Assembly (NCBI GenBank): GCA_052389895.1
Contig: JBQTHM010000038.1
Location: 1 to 28,602 of the forward strand
Direction: 5' to 3'
Source: CAVVXX01 sp052389895
GTDB taxonomy: Bacteria > Pseudomonadota > Alphaproteobacteria > Micropepsales > Micropepsaceae
DNA length: 28,602 nt
Part shown: positions 6,961-14,127 of the stretch, piece after piece
How positions within the stretch are numbered: the first letter of the stretch is position 1
How the letters are laid out: every line of letters begins with the position of its first letter
The notes under the pieces: generated by a model
Told to the model about the DNA's origin: nothing
Databases searched by the model: none
The model's input: only the letters and a program-made list of their open reading frames with translations
Translations under genes and position numbers: made by a program

Positions 6961-7626
6961 CTATTCGGGGCGAAACCCCTGCGCGACGATATAGAGCTCG
7001 ACCGATTCCTTTCGCGAAGCGGGCGGCTTTACGTGCCTCACCGTCTTGAAGCGCTGTCTCAGGCGCCCGAGCAGCTCGCCCGACGCGCAGCCCTGAAAAA
7101 GCTTTCCGGCAAAGGTGCCGCCCGGCTTCAGCAGATGCTCGGCGATGTCGAACGCGGATTCGAACAGCGACAGCGTGCGCAGATGATCGGTAGCGCGATG
7201 CCCGGTGGTAGGTGCAGCCATGTCGGACAACACGACATCGGCAGGCCCGCCAAGCGCCGCGCGCAAGCGTTCGGCCGCAGCAACATCGGAGAGATCGACC
7301 TGAAGTATTTCCGCATCGGCAAGCGGTTCCATTTCCACAATGTCGGCGGCAACCACGCGCCCTTCTTTTCCCACGCGTTCGGCCGCGACTTGGCTCCAGC
7401 TGCCGGGCGCCGCGCCCAAATCGGCGACGCGCGCGCCGCGGGTGAGAAAACGATATTTGTCGTCGAGTTCGATCAGCTTGAACGCGGCACGGCTGCGATA
7501 GCCTTTGGCCTTGGCTCGTGCGACATACGGATCGCTGAATTGGCGTTGCAACCAACGCGTAGATGAGGCCTTTCGCCCCTTTTTCGTGAGGCGCACACGG
7601 GCGCTGCGTTTCGCTGGTGTTTTCAT
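6961..7626 (-). CDS. rlmE: 23S rRNA (uridine-2'-O-)-methyltransferase RlmE (FtsJ)
   Basis: RlmE methylates the 2'-OH of U2552 in the 23S rRNA A-loop (E. coli numbering) late in 50S assembly. The 221-residue product starts with a basic N-terminus, then YRSRAAFKLIELDDKY, the SAM motif VADLGAAPGSWSQV (67-80) and LSDMAAPTTGHRATDH. The K-D-K-E catalytic tetrad is visible as Lys50, Asp135, Lys175 and Glu210. I chose ATG 7626 (MKTPAKRSARV) because it fits the family length; the open frame runs on to 7929, but that extension overlaps the divergent small gene and looks non-coding. ATGs at 7638 and 7641 are alternatives. A clear intrinsic terminator follows at 6883-6917. Confidence 0.95.
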   Translation of the reverse strand: MKTPAKRSARVRLTKKGRKASSTRWLQRQFSDPYVARAKAKGYRSRAAFKLIELDDKYRFLTRGARVADLGAAPGSWSQVAAERVGKEGRVVAADIVEMEPLADAEILQVDLSDVAAAERLRAALGGPADVVLSDMAAPTTGHRATDHLRTLSLFESAFDIAEHLLKPGGTFAGKLFQGCASGELLGRLRQRFKTVRHVKPPASRKESVELYIVAQGFRPE

Positions 7627-7696
7627 GGTCTCGCGCATCATGCCATGAGCCGCCGGATGGGTTACACTGCCAAGGGGGACAGCGGGAGCGGAGGCT

Positions 7697-7885
7697 ATGA
7701 AGCGGCCCTTTACAATGCTGGGTGTCGTGATCTTCGTCGTGGTCGCGCTGGCGCATGCTTGGCGGCTGGCCACCGGCGCAGACGTGATCATCGCGGACGA
7801 AACGATCCCGATGTGGGCAAGCTGGCTGGGCGTCGTGGTGGCGGGCGGCCTTGCCTTCATGGTGTGGCGGGAAGCGCAGAAGTAA
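7697..7885 (+). CDS. Small two-helix membrane protein
   Basis: This 62-residue protein has two hydrophobic segments (about 7-24 and 40-56) separated by a short acidic loop, ADVIIADETIPM, so it probably sits in the inner membrane as a hairpin. The ATG has a good GGAG site at normal spacing. It diverges from rlmE and ends about 90 bp before tRNA-Gln. I recognise no domain. The ribosome site, clean hydrophobic pattern and lack of any better frame support it as real. Confidence 0.65.
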   Translation: MKRPFTMLGVVIFVVVALAHAWRLATGADVIIADETIPMWASWLGVVVAGGLAFMVWREAQK

Positions 7886-7975
7886 GGCCGTTCCGAAACT
7901 GCGAAGCGACGGCTCCATTCATGGACCATAATCGCTTGCCCGGCACGAGCAGGCGCGCTACCTGAAAAGCACCGT

Positions 7976-8049
7976 TGGGGGATCGTCTAACGGTAGGACA
8001 GCGGACTCTGACTCCGCCAGTCTAGGTTCGAATCCTAGTCCCCCAGCCA
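7976..8049 (+). tRNA. tRNA-Gln (anticodon CUG)
   Basis: A 74-nt cloverleaf with a perfect acceptor stem TGGGGGA/TCCCCCA, G discriminator and encoded CCA. The anticodon arm GCGGA-CTCTGAC-TCCGC gives CTG, and the T-arm has an intact GGTTCGAATCC-type loop. It appears fully functional and reads CAG. Its 3' end runs directly into a ~65-bp hairpin repeat that also follows a decayed tRNA-Gln at 9865-9938. Confidence 0.95.
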
Positions 8050-8113
8050 GCTAGCGTTTCTTATGAGCGAAGCGAATTAGAAACGCTGCTGTTCTCGCGT
8101 AAGCGGGGACCCA
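8050..8113 (+). repeat. Hairpin repeat R1, directly after tRNA-Gln
   Basis: AGCGTTTCT (8053-8061) and AGAAACGCT (8079-8087) form a perfect 9-bp stem around a 17-nt loop containing GAGCGAAGCGAATT. A CGCGTAAGCGGGGACCC tail follows. The unit recurs almost unchanged at 9939-10001 and in decayed form at 8161-8227. Directly behind a tRNA it could serve as transcription-end structure, but the recurrence points to a dispersed repeat family. Confidence 0.7.
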
Positions 8114-8160
8114 CGCGAAGCGAACCCGGGGGCCCAGCCTGGAAAATGCTCTGAAACTCT

Positions 8161-8227
8161 AGCTAGTGTTTCTTTTGAGCAAAGCAAATTAGAAATGCGG
8201 CCGTCGCCGCGAAAGCGGGGACCCATG
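8161..8227 (+). repeat. Hairpin repeat R2 (decayed copy)
   Basis: This is the same layout as R1 (AGCTAGTGTTTCTTTTGAGC, then AAAGCAAATTAGAAATGCG, then GCGAAAGCGGGGACCC) with several substitutions that weaken the stem. It lies between R1 and the 3' end of the lipoprotein-like gene. Confidence 0.65.
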
Positions 8228-8238
8228 TGATTTGTAGG

Positions 8239-9375
8239 CTATTTCTGCCCGCGCCCAATCTCAACGGCTAATTTGAAGCAGTCGAAAAAAGTTTCGTCAC
8301 CTTGGCGAGCATCGCAACCGGCCGACTTTTGCAACTCCCTCGTGTTCACGTATATTACATAGGGCGAGATGACTACTCCTTCGTTTTCTCGGCCCTTGAA
8401 TTCTCCGTAGTCTGTGACTTGACCTTGGTATGCTGGATACGCCTGATAAATGAACCGCCGCAGCGCACTATCGCGAACGTAATTTACCGGAAGTTGGTCG
8501 AATGGCCCGTCGTAGTACGTATTGTCAAATGCGTCCCGCGCACGCACGCCAATTAATCTGTTACGATTAAGCTCGTCGCGGAAAAAGGCAAAGCCCGTTC
8601 GCATGTCAATTTGAACACTTGCATTTACTCTTGCGAGGTGAATTGGAGAGTTGGCAGAGGTTGTTTCACACAACATGAACTTAAAGTCGTTTTGTTTATA
8701 GGAAAATAACAGCATGAATTTGATACCGGATTCGTCCATTAGTGACCCCAAATAATGTTCGCTTGCTCTCAAAGGTTGACAAGGAATCTGCGGCAAGTCG
8801 TACAATACAAAGATAACATTCTTCTTAAGAAACGACATTCGATACGTGCGATCGCGAGATTTTGATAAAATGATTTTGTCACTTGGCGTGAACACTCTGT
8901 AGTGCTGCCCCTCATCGTTTCCAATATCATCGCCGCCAACAACGTAGTACGCGAAGTGGATAGTCCCCTGATCGCGGTCTTTGACATCCAGCCGAATATT
9001 TCCCCTCAGGGCGTGGCCACCGCATATATTTTCGAAATAATAGTAATTCTCGCTTGGGTACACGATCACCCTGGCTGGGAGCACGCGAAAAATTCGCTCA
9101 AATACTTCGAGCTCATTGTTAGGATCACACGGCGAATGGGTCGCTTCGATGATCTGCTGATTTGTGAGGACAACATCCGTGGTGCCGAATGAAAGCGGAG
9201 TGCAGCCCACTACGTGGCTCGCGGCAATGAACAGAAACACGAGCTTCGACCGGCGGACCCAGCCCCCTCCGGCGCATAAGGTGGTCGACCGTCTCGACTG
9301 ACTCCAAGCGCGAATTCCTTGGTCTCTTAATTCGGATATGGACACTCTTTGCGCGTTTTCCTTTTGCCATGCCAC
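8239..9375 (-). CDS. Lipoprotein-like protein of unknown function
   Basis: The open frame codes for up to 378 residues and is clearly more AT-rich than its surroundings. A hydrophobic segment KLVFLFIAASHVVGC ends in a lipobox-like VVGC at Cys58, so the mature protein is probably an outer-envelope lipoprotein. However, the only in-frame ATG lies 57 residues before that cysteine, an unusually long n-region, and the first 40 codons include a fragment resembling the end of the palindromic repeat (9261-9275). The true start may be lost or lie elsewhere. The mature part is rich in Tyr/Phe and beta-type patches and has several cysteines (CDPNN, ICGG, IPCQ, LCET, GCDARQ, FDCF). I recognise no family. 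The frame overlaps the next gene by 49 bp. Confidence 0.65.
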   Translation of the reverse strand: MAWQKENAQRVSISELRDQGIRAWSQSRRSTTLCAGGGWVRRSKLVFLFIAASHVVGCTPLSFGTTDVVLTNQQIIEATHSPCDPNNELEVFERIFRVLPARVIVYPSENYYYFENICGGHALRGNIRLDVKDRDQGTIHFAYYVVGGDDIGNDEGQHYRVFTPSDKIILSKSRDRTYRMSFLKKNVIFVLYDLPQIPCQPLRASEHYLGSLMDESGIKFMLLFSYKQNDFKFMLCETTSANSPIHLARVNASVQIDMRTGFAFFRDELNRNRLIGVRARDAFDNTYYDGPFDQLPVNYVRDSALRRFIYQAYPAYQGQVTDYGEFKGRENEGVVISPYVIYVNTRELQKSAGCDARQGDETFFDCFKLAVEIGRGQK

Positions 9376-9656
9376 AGCGAGAATATTGCTCGCGCCTCAG
9401 TATCACCACTGCTAGCTCCCGCTTGTGTACGCTTTGCTTTAGATGCTGCTAGTGAATTCGAAACGCATGCAGCATACCTTTCGAGCATCGCCTCTTCCGC
9501 ACTTTCTGCGCTTACGTTAGCGGACGTTGCACCTTGCGCAGACTGTGACGTGGGCGCGGCTGCGCGTGTTTCGCTTGCCAATACCGCCGGGAATAACGCA
9601 ATAACGCCAGCAATCAAAATACCGGCACCAATTCTGTGATGATGAGAACACGTCAT
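9327..9656 (-). CDS. Small secreted hypothetical protein
   Basis: This 109-residue protein has an ATG at 9656 preceded by GGAGAA. Residues 1-30 form a signal peptide (hydrophobic core GILIAGVIALFPAVL, likely cleavage near ASETRA-A). The mature part is short, Ala/Ser/Gln-rich, with LERYAACV and a C-terminal ECPYPN, so two cysteines are available for a disulfide. I recognise no family. It overlaps the beginning of the downstream lipoprotein-like frame and belongs to the AT-richer patch between the two tRNA-Gln sequences. Confidence 0.6.
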   Translation of the reverse strand: MTCSHHHRIGAGILIAGVIALFPAVLASETRAAAPTSQSAQGATSANVSAESAEEAMLERYAACVSNSLAASKAKRTQAGASSGDTEARAIFSLWHGKRKTRKECPYPN

Positions 9657-9864
9657 GTTGGTTCTCCGTGGGCGAGTTTCAGACTATTTATCTATTTTAC
9701 ATGCCAATTGCGGCCGGCGCACAGATTTTGATACAGGGATGACCATTTGGGCGGTTTGAAATGTGGCAATCCAATAACTTGTTGCGAAACAAGTAACTAA
9801 CGCTCGCGTTGGAAATCTCGGCAGCCCAATCAAACCCGTCTCCCCAATGCTCGACCCCGCCCGT

Positions 9865-9938
9865 TGGGACGTCGCCAATCAGTAAGGCACCGGATTTTGA
9901 TTCCGGCATGCTGAGGTTAGAATCCTCCCGCCCAGCCA
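9865..9938 (+). pseudogene. Decayed tRNA-Gln (anticodon UUG)
   Basis: The 74-nt segment aligns along its length with a tRNA-Gln(TTG). The anticodon arm CCGGA-TTTTGAT-TCCGG is intact with TTG, the D-stem is GCC/GGC, and an encoded CCA lies at 9936-9938. Key features are broken. The T-loop reads TTAGAAT instead of TTCGAAT, so C56 is lost. The D-loop lacks the GG pair (AATCAGTAA). The 3' acceptor strand is one C short, leaving a bulge, and the first T-stem pair is mismatched. It is therefore unlikely to be a working tRNA. The 3' end is followed by the same repeat as the intact tRNA-Gln. Confidence 0.8.
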
Positions 9939-10001
9939 GCTAGCGTTTCATATGAGCGAAGCGAATTAGAAACGCTGCTGTCCTCGCGTAAGCGGGGATC
10001 C
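9939..10001 (+). repeat. Hairpin repeat R3, directly after decayed tRNA-Gln
   Basis: This copy is nearly identical to R1. Counting from CCCAGCCA in the tRNA 3' end, only about three bases differ over roughly 70. The stem AGCGTTTC/GAAACGCT is kept. With R1 it forms direct repeats that bracket the AT-richer segment 8114-9930. Confidence 0.7.
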
Positions 10002-10139
10002 CGCGCGAAACCATTCGCTTTTAGCTCACGATGGCGCCTGAAACTGCCGTTTCCTCCGGACTCGATCGGATGCGGTCGGCGTGTTAGCTTTTTCGTCTGC
10101 GATTGCAAACCATTTCTGTGAATTGAAGGGGGAAGTGAA

Positions 10140-10625
10140 ATGAACATTCGCCACATTCTGACCATTACCGCTGCCACGCTGATCGGTCTGGCCGTGCTGC
10201 CGGCTGCCGCCGCCGAAAAGACAAGCGATCATGCCGTGCTCGCGCCAAACGACATCAAATGGGGTGCCGCGCCGCCCTCCGTTCCAGCGGGTGCGCAGGC
10301 GGCCGTACTCTACGGCGACCCCGCCAAGGAGGGCATGTTCGCCTTTCGCCTGAAGATGCCGAAGGACTACCACATCGCGCCGCATACGCACCCGGCGGCG
10401 GAGATCGTCACCGTGATTTCCGGAACGGCGCGGCTCGGAATGGGAAGCACCGCCGACCGCGCAAAAGCGCAAACCTTGCCGGCCGGCAGCTTCTTCGCAC
10501 TGCAGCCGAGAACTGCGCACTACTTCTACGCCGAAGAAGACACAGTCATTCAGCTCAACAGCACCGGGCCGTGGCAGATTAACTACGTTGATCCGAAGGA
10601 TGACCCGCGCAAGCCCACGCAGTAG
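10140..10625 (+). CDS. Secreted single-domain cupin protein
   Basis: The product has 161 residues. A signal peptide (1-25, ending PAAAA-E) is followed by one cupin barrel. Cupin motif 1 is visible as HIAPHTHPAAEIVTVISG, giving metal ligands His82, His84 and Glu88; motif 2 is LPAGSFFALQPRTAHYF with His127. The 3-His/1-Glu set indicates a bound divalent metal. Periplasmic cupins of this kind are annotated only as cupin-domain proteins, and the substrate is unknown. The start has a strong AAGGGGGAAG ribosome site. A perfect GC hairpin separates the gene from the convergent slipin gene. Confidence 0.85.
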   Translation: MNIRHILTITAATLIGLAVLPAAAAEKTSDHAVLAPNDIKWGAAPPSVPAGAQAAVLYGDPAKEGMFAFRLKMPKDYHIAPHTHPAAEIVTVISGTARLGMGSTADRAKAQTLPAGSFFALQPRTAHYFYAEEDTVIQLNSTGPWQINYVDPKDDPRKPTQ

Positions 10626-10653
10626 CGGGACATCTTCGAGCGAATCTTCGAAA

Positions 10654-10681
10654 GGCGCGGCCGGTGCGTTCCGGCCGCGCC
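10654..10681. terminator. Shared hairpin between convergent cupin and slipin genes
   Basis: GGCGCGGCCGG and CCGGCCGCGCC form a perfect 11-bp stem with a TGCGTT loop. On the minus strand the stem is followed by TTTCG, so it best suits the end of the nfeD-slipin transcript. It can also act for the cupin gene, whose stop is 29 bp away. Confidence 0.6.
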
Positions 10682-10691
10682 GGATGGCCGA

Positions 10692-11468
10692 TCAGCGAGC
10701 GCCCTCATCCCTCCCCAGGCCCGCGAGAAATTTTCCAAAGTCGGTTGGGAACGGAAACACGATCGTCGAGCTTCTTTCGCCCGCGATCGTGGTGAGCGTA
10801 CCGAGATAGCGCAGTTGCATTGCTTCGGGCCGCGCGGCGAGAATCTGCGCGGCTTCGAGCAGTTTTTGCGCCGCCTGGAACTCGCCTTCGGCGTTGATGA
10901 TTTTTGCCCGCCGCTCGCGTTCGGCCTCGGCCTGACGAGCGATCGCACGCACCATGCTTTCGTTCAGATCGACATGCTTGATTTCGACATTGGCGACCTT
11001 GATGCCCCAGGCATCGGTTTGCCGGTCGAGGATCTCCTGGATCGCGCGGTTGAGCCTGTCGCGCTCGGCAAGCATCTCGTCGAGGTCGTGTTTGCCGAGC
11101 ACGGAGCGCAAGGTCGTCTGCGCAAGCTGGCTTGTTGCCTGGGTGAAATTGGCGACCTGGATGATAGCGCGTTCGGGGTCGACAATCCTGTAATAGATCA
11201 CAGCGTTGACTTTCACCGAAACGTTGTCGTGCGAAATAACATCCTGCGCAGGCACATCTTCCACGCGCGTCCGCAAATCGGTGCGGACCATCTGCTGCAC
11301 AATGGGAATGAGGATGATCAGCCCCGGGCCTTTGACGCCCGTGAAGCGGCCCAGCGTAAAGATCACGCCCCGCTCGTATTCGCGCAGAATCTTGATCGCC
11401 GCGGTGAGAAAGGCGAAGAGGACCGCAAGGACAATTACCAGGGTCGTAAAGTCGAGATTATCGAGCAT
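10692..11468 (-). CDS. Slipin (stomatin-like SPFH protein)
   Basis: The 258-residue protein has an N-terminal membrane anchor (about 8-26) and the SPFH/band-7 domain: EYERGVIFTLGRFTGVKGPGLIILIPI, then DVPAQDVISHDNVSVKVNAVIYYRI, then TTLRSVLGKHDLDEMLAERDRLN. A helical stretch rich in A/E/R (AIARQAEAERERRAKIINAEGEFQAAQKL) leads to the C-terminus. Slipins form oligomeric scaffolds in the inner membrane. Their usual partner is an NfeD protease-like protein, encoded here 20 bp upstream on the same strand, so the pair is an operon. The start has an AGGAGAG ribosome site. In characterised archaeal pairs the NfeD protease cleaves the slipin C-terminus. Confidence 0.93.
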   Translation of the reverse strand: MLDNLDFTTLVIVLAVLFAFLTAAIKILREYERGVIFTLGRFTGVKGPGLIILIPIVQQMVRTDLRTRVEDVPAQDVISHDNVSVKVNAVIYYRIVDPERAIIQVANFTQATSQLAQTTLRSVLGKHDLDEMLAERDRLNRAIQEILDRQTDAWGIKVANVEIKHVDLNESMVRAIARQAEAERERRAKIINAEGEFQAAQKLLEAAQILAARPEAMQLRYLGTLTTIAGERSSTIVFPFPTDFGKFLAGLGRDEGAR

Positions 11469-11488
11469 ATTGCTCTCCTATGTCAGCG

Positions 11489-12880
11489 CTAATCCTGCTC
11501 CCATGGAACGACTGTAAGTACCAATCCGTTCAGGGCGGTCACGCGCACCAGGGCCCCTGCCGCTAGCGGTTGCGCCGAAGTCGCGCTCCAGATTTCTCCG
11601 TGCACCAGTACGGACCCGCGCGACCCCGACCAGTCCTGAACGGTGCCTTGCATCCCGATCATCTCTTCCCGGCCTGTCGCCACTGTGCGGCGAAACGACG
11701 TGTACGCCATGCGCAGCACGATCAGGCTGAAGGCGAGCGTCAGACCCACGATGGCGATTACGACGGACCAGCGCAGCTCGAAGCCCATGGTCCCCGGCTC
11801 CATGAGAACGATTGCGCCCAGCACGAATGCGACCGCGCCGCCAACGCCAAGCACGCCATGAGAGGCAATGAATCCCTCCGCGATCATGAGGCCCCCGCCG
11901 AGAAGGATCAGCGCGACGCCCGCAAACGTCACGGGAAGGAGTGCCAGCGAATAGATCCCGACGATGAAACAGATAGCGCCCAGGATGCCGGGGAACAGGG
12001 CGCCCGGATTCATGAACTCGAATATGAGTCCATAAAGTCCGATCATCAGGAAAATGAGCGCTACGTTCGGATCCGTGATGACAGCAAGGATGCGGGTGCG
12101 CCAGTCGGGCTGGATCTCCAAAACGGCGAGCTCGCGCGTTTGCAGCACGGTTTCCTTTCCCGCCACCGTCACCGTTCGCCCATCGGCCTGCTCAAGCAGT
12201 TCATCCACGCTGCTGGCGATGAAATCGATCACTTGCAACTTCGCGGCCTCGGTAGCGGAAAGGCTCGCCGCTTCGCGGACTGCCCTCTCGGCCCAATCGG
12301 CGTTGCGGCCGCGCAGCTCCGCGAGCGAGCGAATATACGCGACGGCGTCGTTCGTTGCCTTGTCTTCCATGGTCGGGTGAGCAGGGGTCTGCTTACCGGC
12401 CTTTCCATCTCCGCTTTCCTTTTTTTGTTCGCTATCTTTCGGCTCGTCCTTTTTTGGCGTCTCGCCGATGCCGATCGCAACCGGCGTCGCGGCGCCAAGA
12501 TTGGTACCTCGCGCCATCGCCGCGATATGACTTGCATAAGCAATGTAAGTTCCTGCGCTTGCCGCCCGCGCGCCGCTGGGCGCGATGTAGGTAGCGACCG
12601 GTACCGGCGATGCGAGAACGGCACGGATGATCTCGCGCATGGAAGTATCGAGGCCGCCAGGCGTATCCATGCGCAATATCACAAGGCCCGCGTCCCGCTG
12701 CGGAGCGCTCTCAATGCCGCGCAAGACGTATTCGGCGCTGGCCGGCCCGATCGCCCCCTTCACGTCGAGGACGATTGCGGTCCGGTTCTCCTGTGCCGAT
12801 GCCGGGAACGCGGTGACGGCAACGCAGATGGCGGACAGGAAAAGCCATAACCGGATGTCCGTTCGCGGTGTCCAATGCAT
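11489..12880 (-). CDS. Long NfeD-family membrane serine protease (ClpP-like domain)
   Basis: Residue numbers here count from the alternative GTG at 12904; I prefer ATG 12880, eight residues later, but neither has a strong ribosome site. A signal peptide ends near Ala-Ser-Ala-Gln (about 38). A ClpP-like domain follows with VILRMDTPGGLD and ARAASAGTY, where Ser116 is the expected nucleophile. Lys182 in EDKATNDAVAYIRSLAELRGRN is the expected dyad lysine, by analogy with the archaeal 1510-N protease. A lysine-rich insert (150-178) separates the two. Next come several membrane helices (about 285-400) and a C-terminal OB-fold NfeD domain. It is the full-length NfeD1b form and partner of the adjacent slipin, probably in membrane quality control. 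Confidence 0.92.
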   Translation of the reverse strand: MHWTPRTDIRLWLFLSAICVAVTAFPASAQENRTAIVLDVKGAIGPASAEYVLRGIESAPQRDAGLVILRMDTPGGLDTSMREIIRAVLASPVPVATYIAPSGARAASAGTYIAYASHIAAMARGTNLGAATPVAIGIGETPKKDEPKDSEQKKESGDGKAGKQTPAHPTMEDKATNDAVAYIRSLAELRGRNADWAERAVREAASLSATEAAKLQVIDFIASSVDELLEQADGRTVTVAGKETVLQTRELAVLEIQPDWRTRILAVITDPNVALIFLMIGLYGLIFEFMNPGALFPGILGAICFIVGIYSLALLPVTFAGVALILLGGGLMIAEGFIASHGVLGVGGAVAFVLGAIVLMEPGTMGFELRWSVVIAIVGLTLAFSLIVLRMAYTSFRRTVATGREEMIGMQGTVQDWSGSRGSVLVHGEIWSATSAQPLAAGALVRVTALNGLVLTVVPWEQD

Positions 12881-12904
12881 GGCTGCCAATCTTGTGTCAG
12901 TCAC

Positions 12905-13305
12905 TGGAATTCACTGCAGGCCGTCATCGGATCGTGCCTCCGCAGAGCCCATGGGCAGTCCGTCTCGCTGCCTCTACCATAAGACACTGCGGCGCAAGCT
13001 GCCACTTGGGCGGGGCCGAGCGTGTTCGGGCCAAGGTCGCACTAAGCCGTTCGGCCGCTGCGTCTTCGCCTCGTCGCGCTGCCGCCGCGGCTTCGATGCC
13101 TGGAGCCGTCGTGACTGTTATTGCTGGCTGACTAGGCGTCCTGGCCGGTTTTGCTCTGTTCGCGGCCCATTCGACGAGGCCGTCTATGCGCCATTTGCAC
13201 GGTTACTATTATGGTCTGTTTGTGCCAAATCAATGCGGTCGCAGGCACGAGCAGGACTACTGCGGCGAACCTACCGAACCGGTGTGAAACTCAGGGAGCC
13301 ACCTC
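12905..13305. other. 400-bp gap without a credible gene
   Basis: The gap lies between the divergent nfeD and universal stress protein genes. Open frames here have no ribosome sites and Arg/Ala/Ser-rich shadow translations. The right part (13190-13300) is AT-richer and should hold the promoter of the stress gene. Apart from an FNR/FixK-like half-palindrome at 13220-13233 I see nothing recognisable. Confidence 0.5.
13220..13233 (+). promoter_or_regulatory. Possible FNR/FixK-like site upstream of usp
   Basis: TTGTG-CCAA-ATCAA matches 8 of the 10 specified bases of the FNR/FixK palindrome TTGAT-N4-ATCAA; the right half is perfect. It lies about 73 bp before the start of a universal stress protein gene, a class often induced under low oxygen. 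The left half is weak, so this is tentative. Confidence 0.3.
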
Positions 13306-13734
13306 ATGCGCAAACTTCTCGTCGCCGTTGACGGTTCCGAATGCTCGCTGCGCGCGTTGGCGTACGCGATTGGAGTGGCCAAAGCGATTGATTCGCTTGA
13401 GTTGTACCTTGTGAGCGTGCATCCGGACCCGGACTTATATGGCGATATCCAGATTCACATCACGCGGGAGCGGATGCTGGAATTGCAGAGGGAGCACTGC
13501 AAGGAGCTCTTGCAGCCGGCTGTCGATGCCGCCAAGGCGGCGGGCGTGCGCTACAAGTCTGAAATCCTGATGGGCGATACGGCGCCCGTCATCGCCAAGC
13601 GGGCGGGGGAACTTGGTTGCGACGGAATTGTCATGGGAACGCGCGGCATGACGGCGATCGCGAACCTTGTCCTCGGCTCAACAGCCACCAAAGTCATTCA
13701 TGTGACGACGCTGCCAGTTACACTCGTGAGATGA
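13306..13734 (+). CDS. Universal stress protein (UspA family)
   Basis: This is a single 142-residue Usp domain. The N-terminus MRKLLVAVDGSECSLRAL is typical. The ATP-binding loop G-x2-G-x9-G-S is visible as G111TRG114 ... G124S125, which places it in the nucleotide-binding branch. Such proteins act as cytosolic dimers that support survival under starvation, oxygen limitation or oxidative stress, and no enzyme activity is assigned. ATG 13306 has a GGGAG site at suitable spacing. The gene stands alone, with a 400-bp upstream region and a long hairpin after it. Confidence 0.93.
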   Translation: MRKLLVAVDGSECSLRALAYAIGVAKAIDSLELYLVSVHPDPDLYGDIQIHITRERMLELQREHCKELLQPAVDAAKAAGVRYKSEILMGDTAPVIAKRAGELGCDGIVMGTRGMTAIANLVLGSTATKVIHVTTLPVTLVR

Positions 13735-13750
13735 CGCCTTGAGCGTCCTT

Positions 13751-13789
13751 CGGATTGCGTGGCCGGCACCACACCGGCCACCCAATCCG
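13751..13789 (+). terminator. Long hairpin after usp
   Basis: CGGATTG-C-GTGGCCGG pairs with CCGGCCAC-C-CAATCCG over about 16 bp with one mismatch and a short loop, 17 bp past the usp stop. No T-tract follows, so it is either a weak intrinsic terminator or a transcript-stabilising stem. Confidence 0.45.
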
Positions 13790-13850
13790 ACTCTTGCGAC
13801 CAACGCCCACGCGAGAATTGCGGATGGAAAGCAATAAATTCCAATTCGCG

Positions 13851-14087
13851 TTAGGGCGACTTCACCGCCATCAATTCCTCAATCGTCACGCGGCCGTCTT
13901 TGTCGCTATCTGCGTCGCCCGGATAAGGCGTGGGAGCGCCGCAGGATTCCCATTCTCTTTGCGTCACGGCATTGTCGCCGTCCGTGTCGCACATGAGCAC
14001 GACTGTAGCCGGGTCGGCTTGGCCGGAAGCTGACGTCGAAAGTGCCGCCGCCAAGACCGCCAGGACCATGCCAGTAATTTTCATCAT
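13851..14087 (-). CDS. Small secreted EF-hand calcium-binding protein
   Basis: The product has 78 residues. The signal peptide is about 1-22 (cleavage near ASG-Q). Two EF-hand loops follow: D34TDGDNAVTQRE45 and D60SDKDGRVTIEE71. Both keep the acidic 1, 3, 5 and 12 positions, so both should bind Ca2+. Cys33 and Cys49 could form a disulfide bracing the first hand. Exported mini-calmodulin-like proteins of this size are common in alphaproteobacteria, and their partners are unknown. The start ATG-ATG is preceded by a strong GGAGG site. It lies downstream of, and on the same strand as, another secreted protein gene, 40 bp away. Confidence 0.85.
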   Translation of the reverse strand: MMKITGMVLAVLAAALSTSASGQADPATVVLMCDTDGDNAVTQREWESCGAPTPYPGDADSDKDGRVTIEELMAVKSP

Positions 14088-14127
14088 GATGTCCTCCAGG
14101 TTTCTTTTTCGAGATCCCGTTCAGCAA

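Noticed and set aside
7627..7929. N-terminal extension of RlmE up to 7929
   Set aside because: The extra 100 residues are outside the family length, read opposite the small membrane protein gene, and look non-coding.
9697..9909. Possible 70-residue minus-strand gene
   Set aside because: It begins inside the decayed tRNA-Gln on the opposite strand and lacks a ribosome site and any domain.
8050..10001. Three similar repeats considered as a CRISPR-like array
   Set aside because: Spacing is irregular (about 110 bp and 1.8 kb), the repeats are palindromic with tRNA-linked flanks, and there are no cas genes.
12627..13331. 234-codon plus-strand frame across the nfeD 5' end and the following gap
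   Set aside because: Its first part is antisense to nfeD and the rest is Arg/Ser/Ala-rich. It overlaps the usp start and has no ribosome site.
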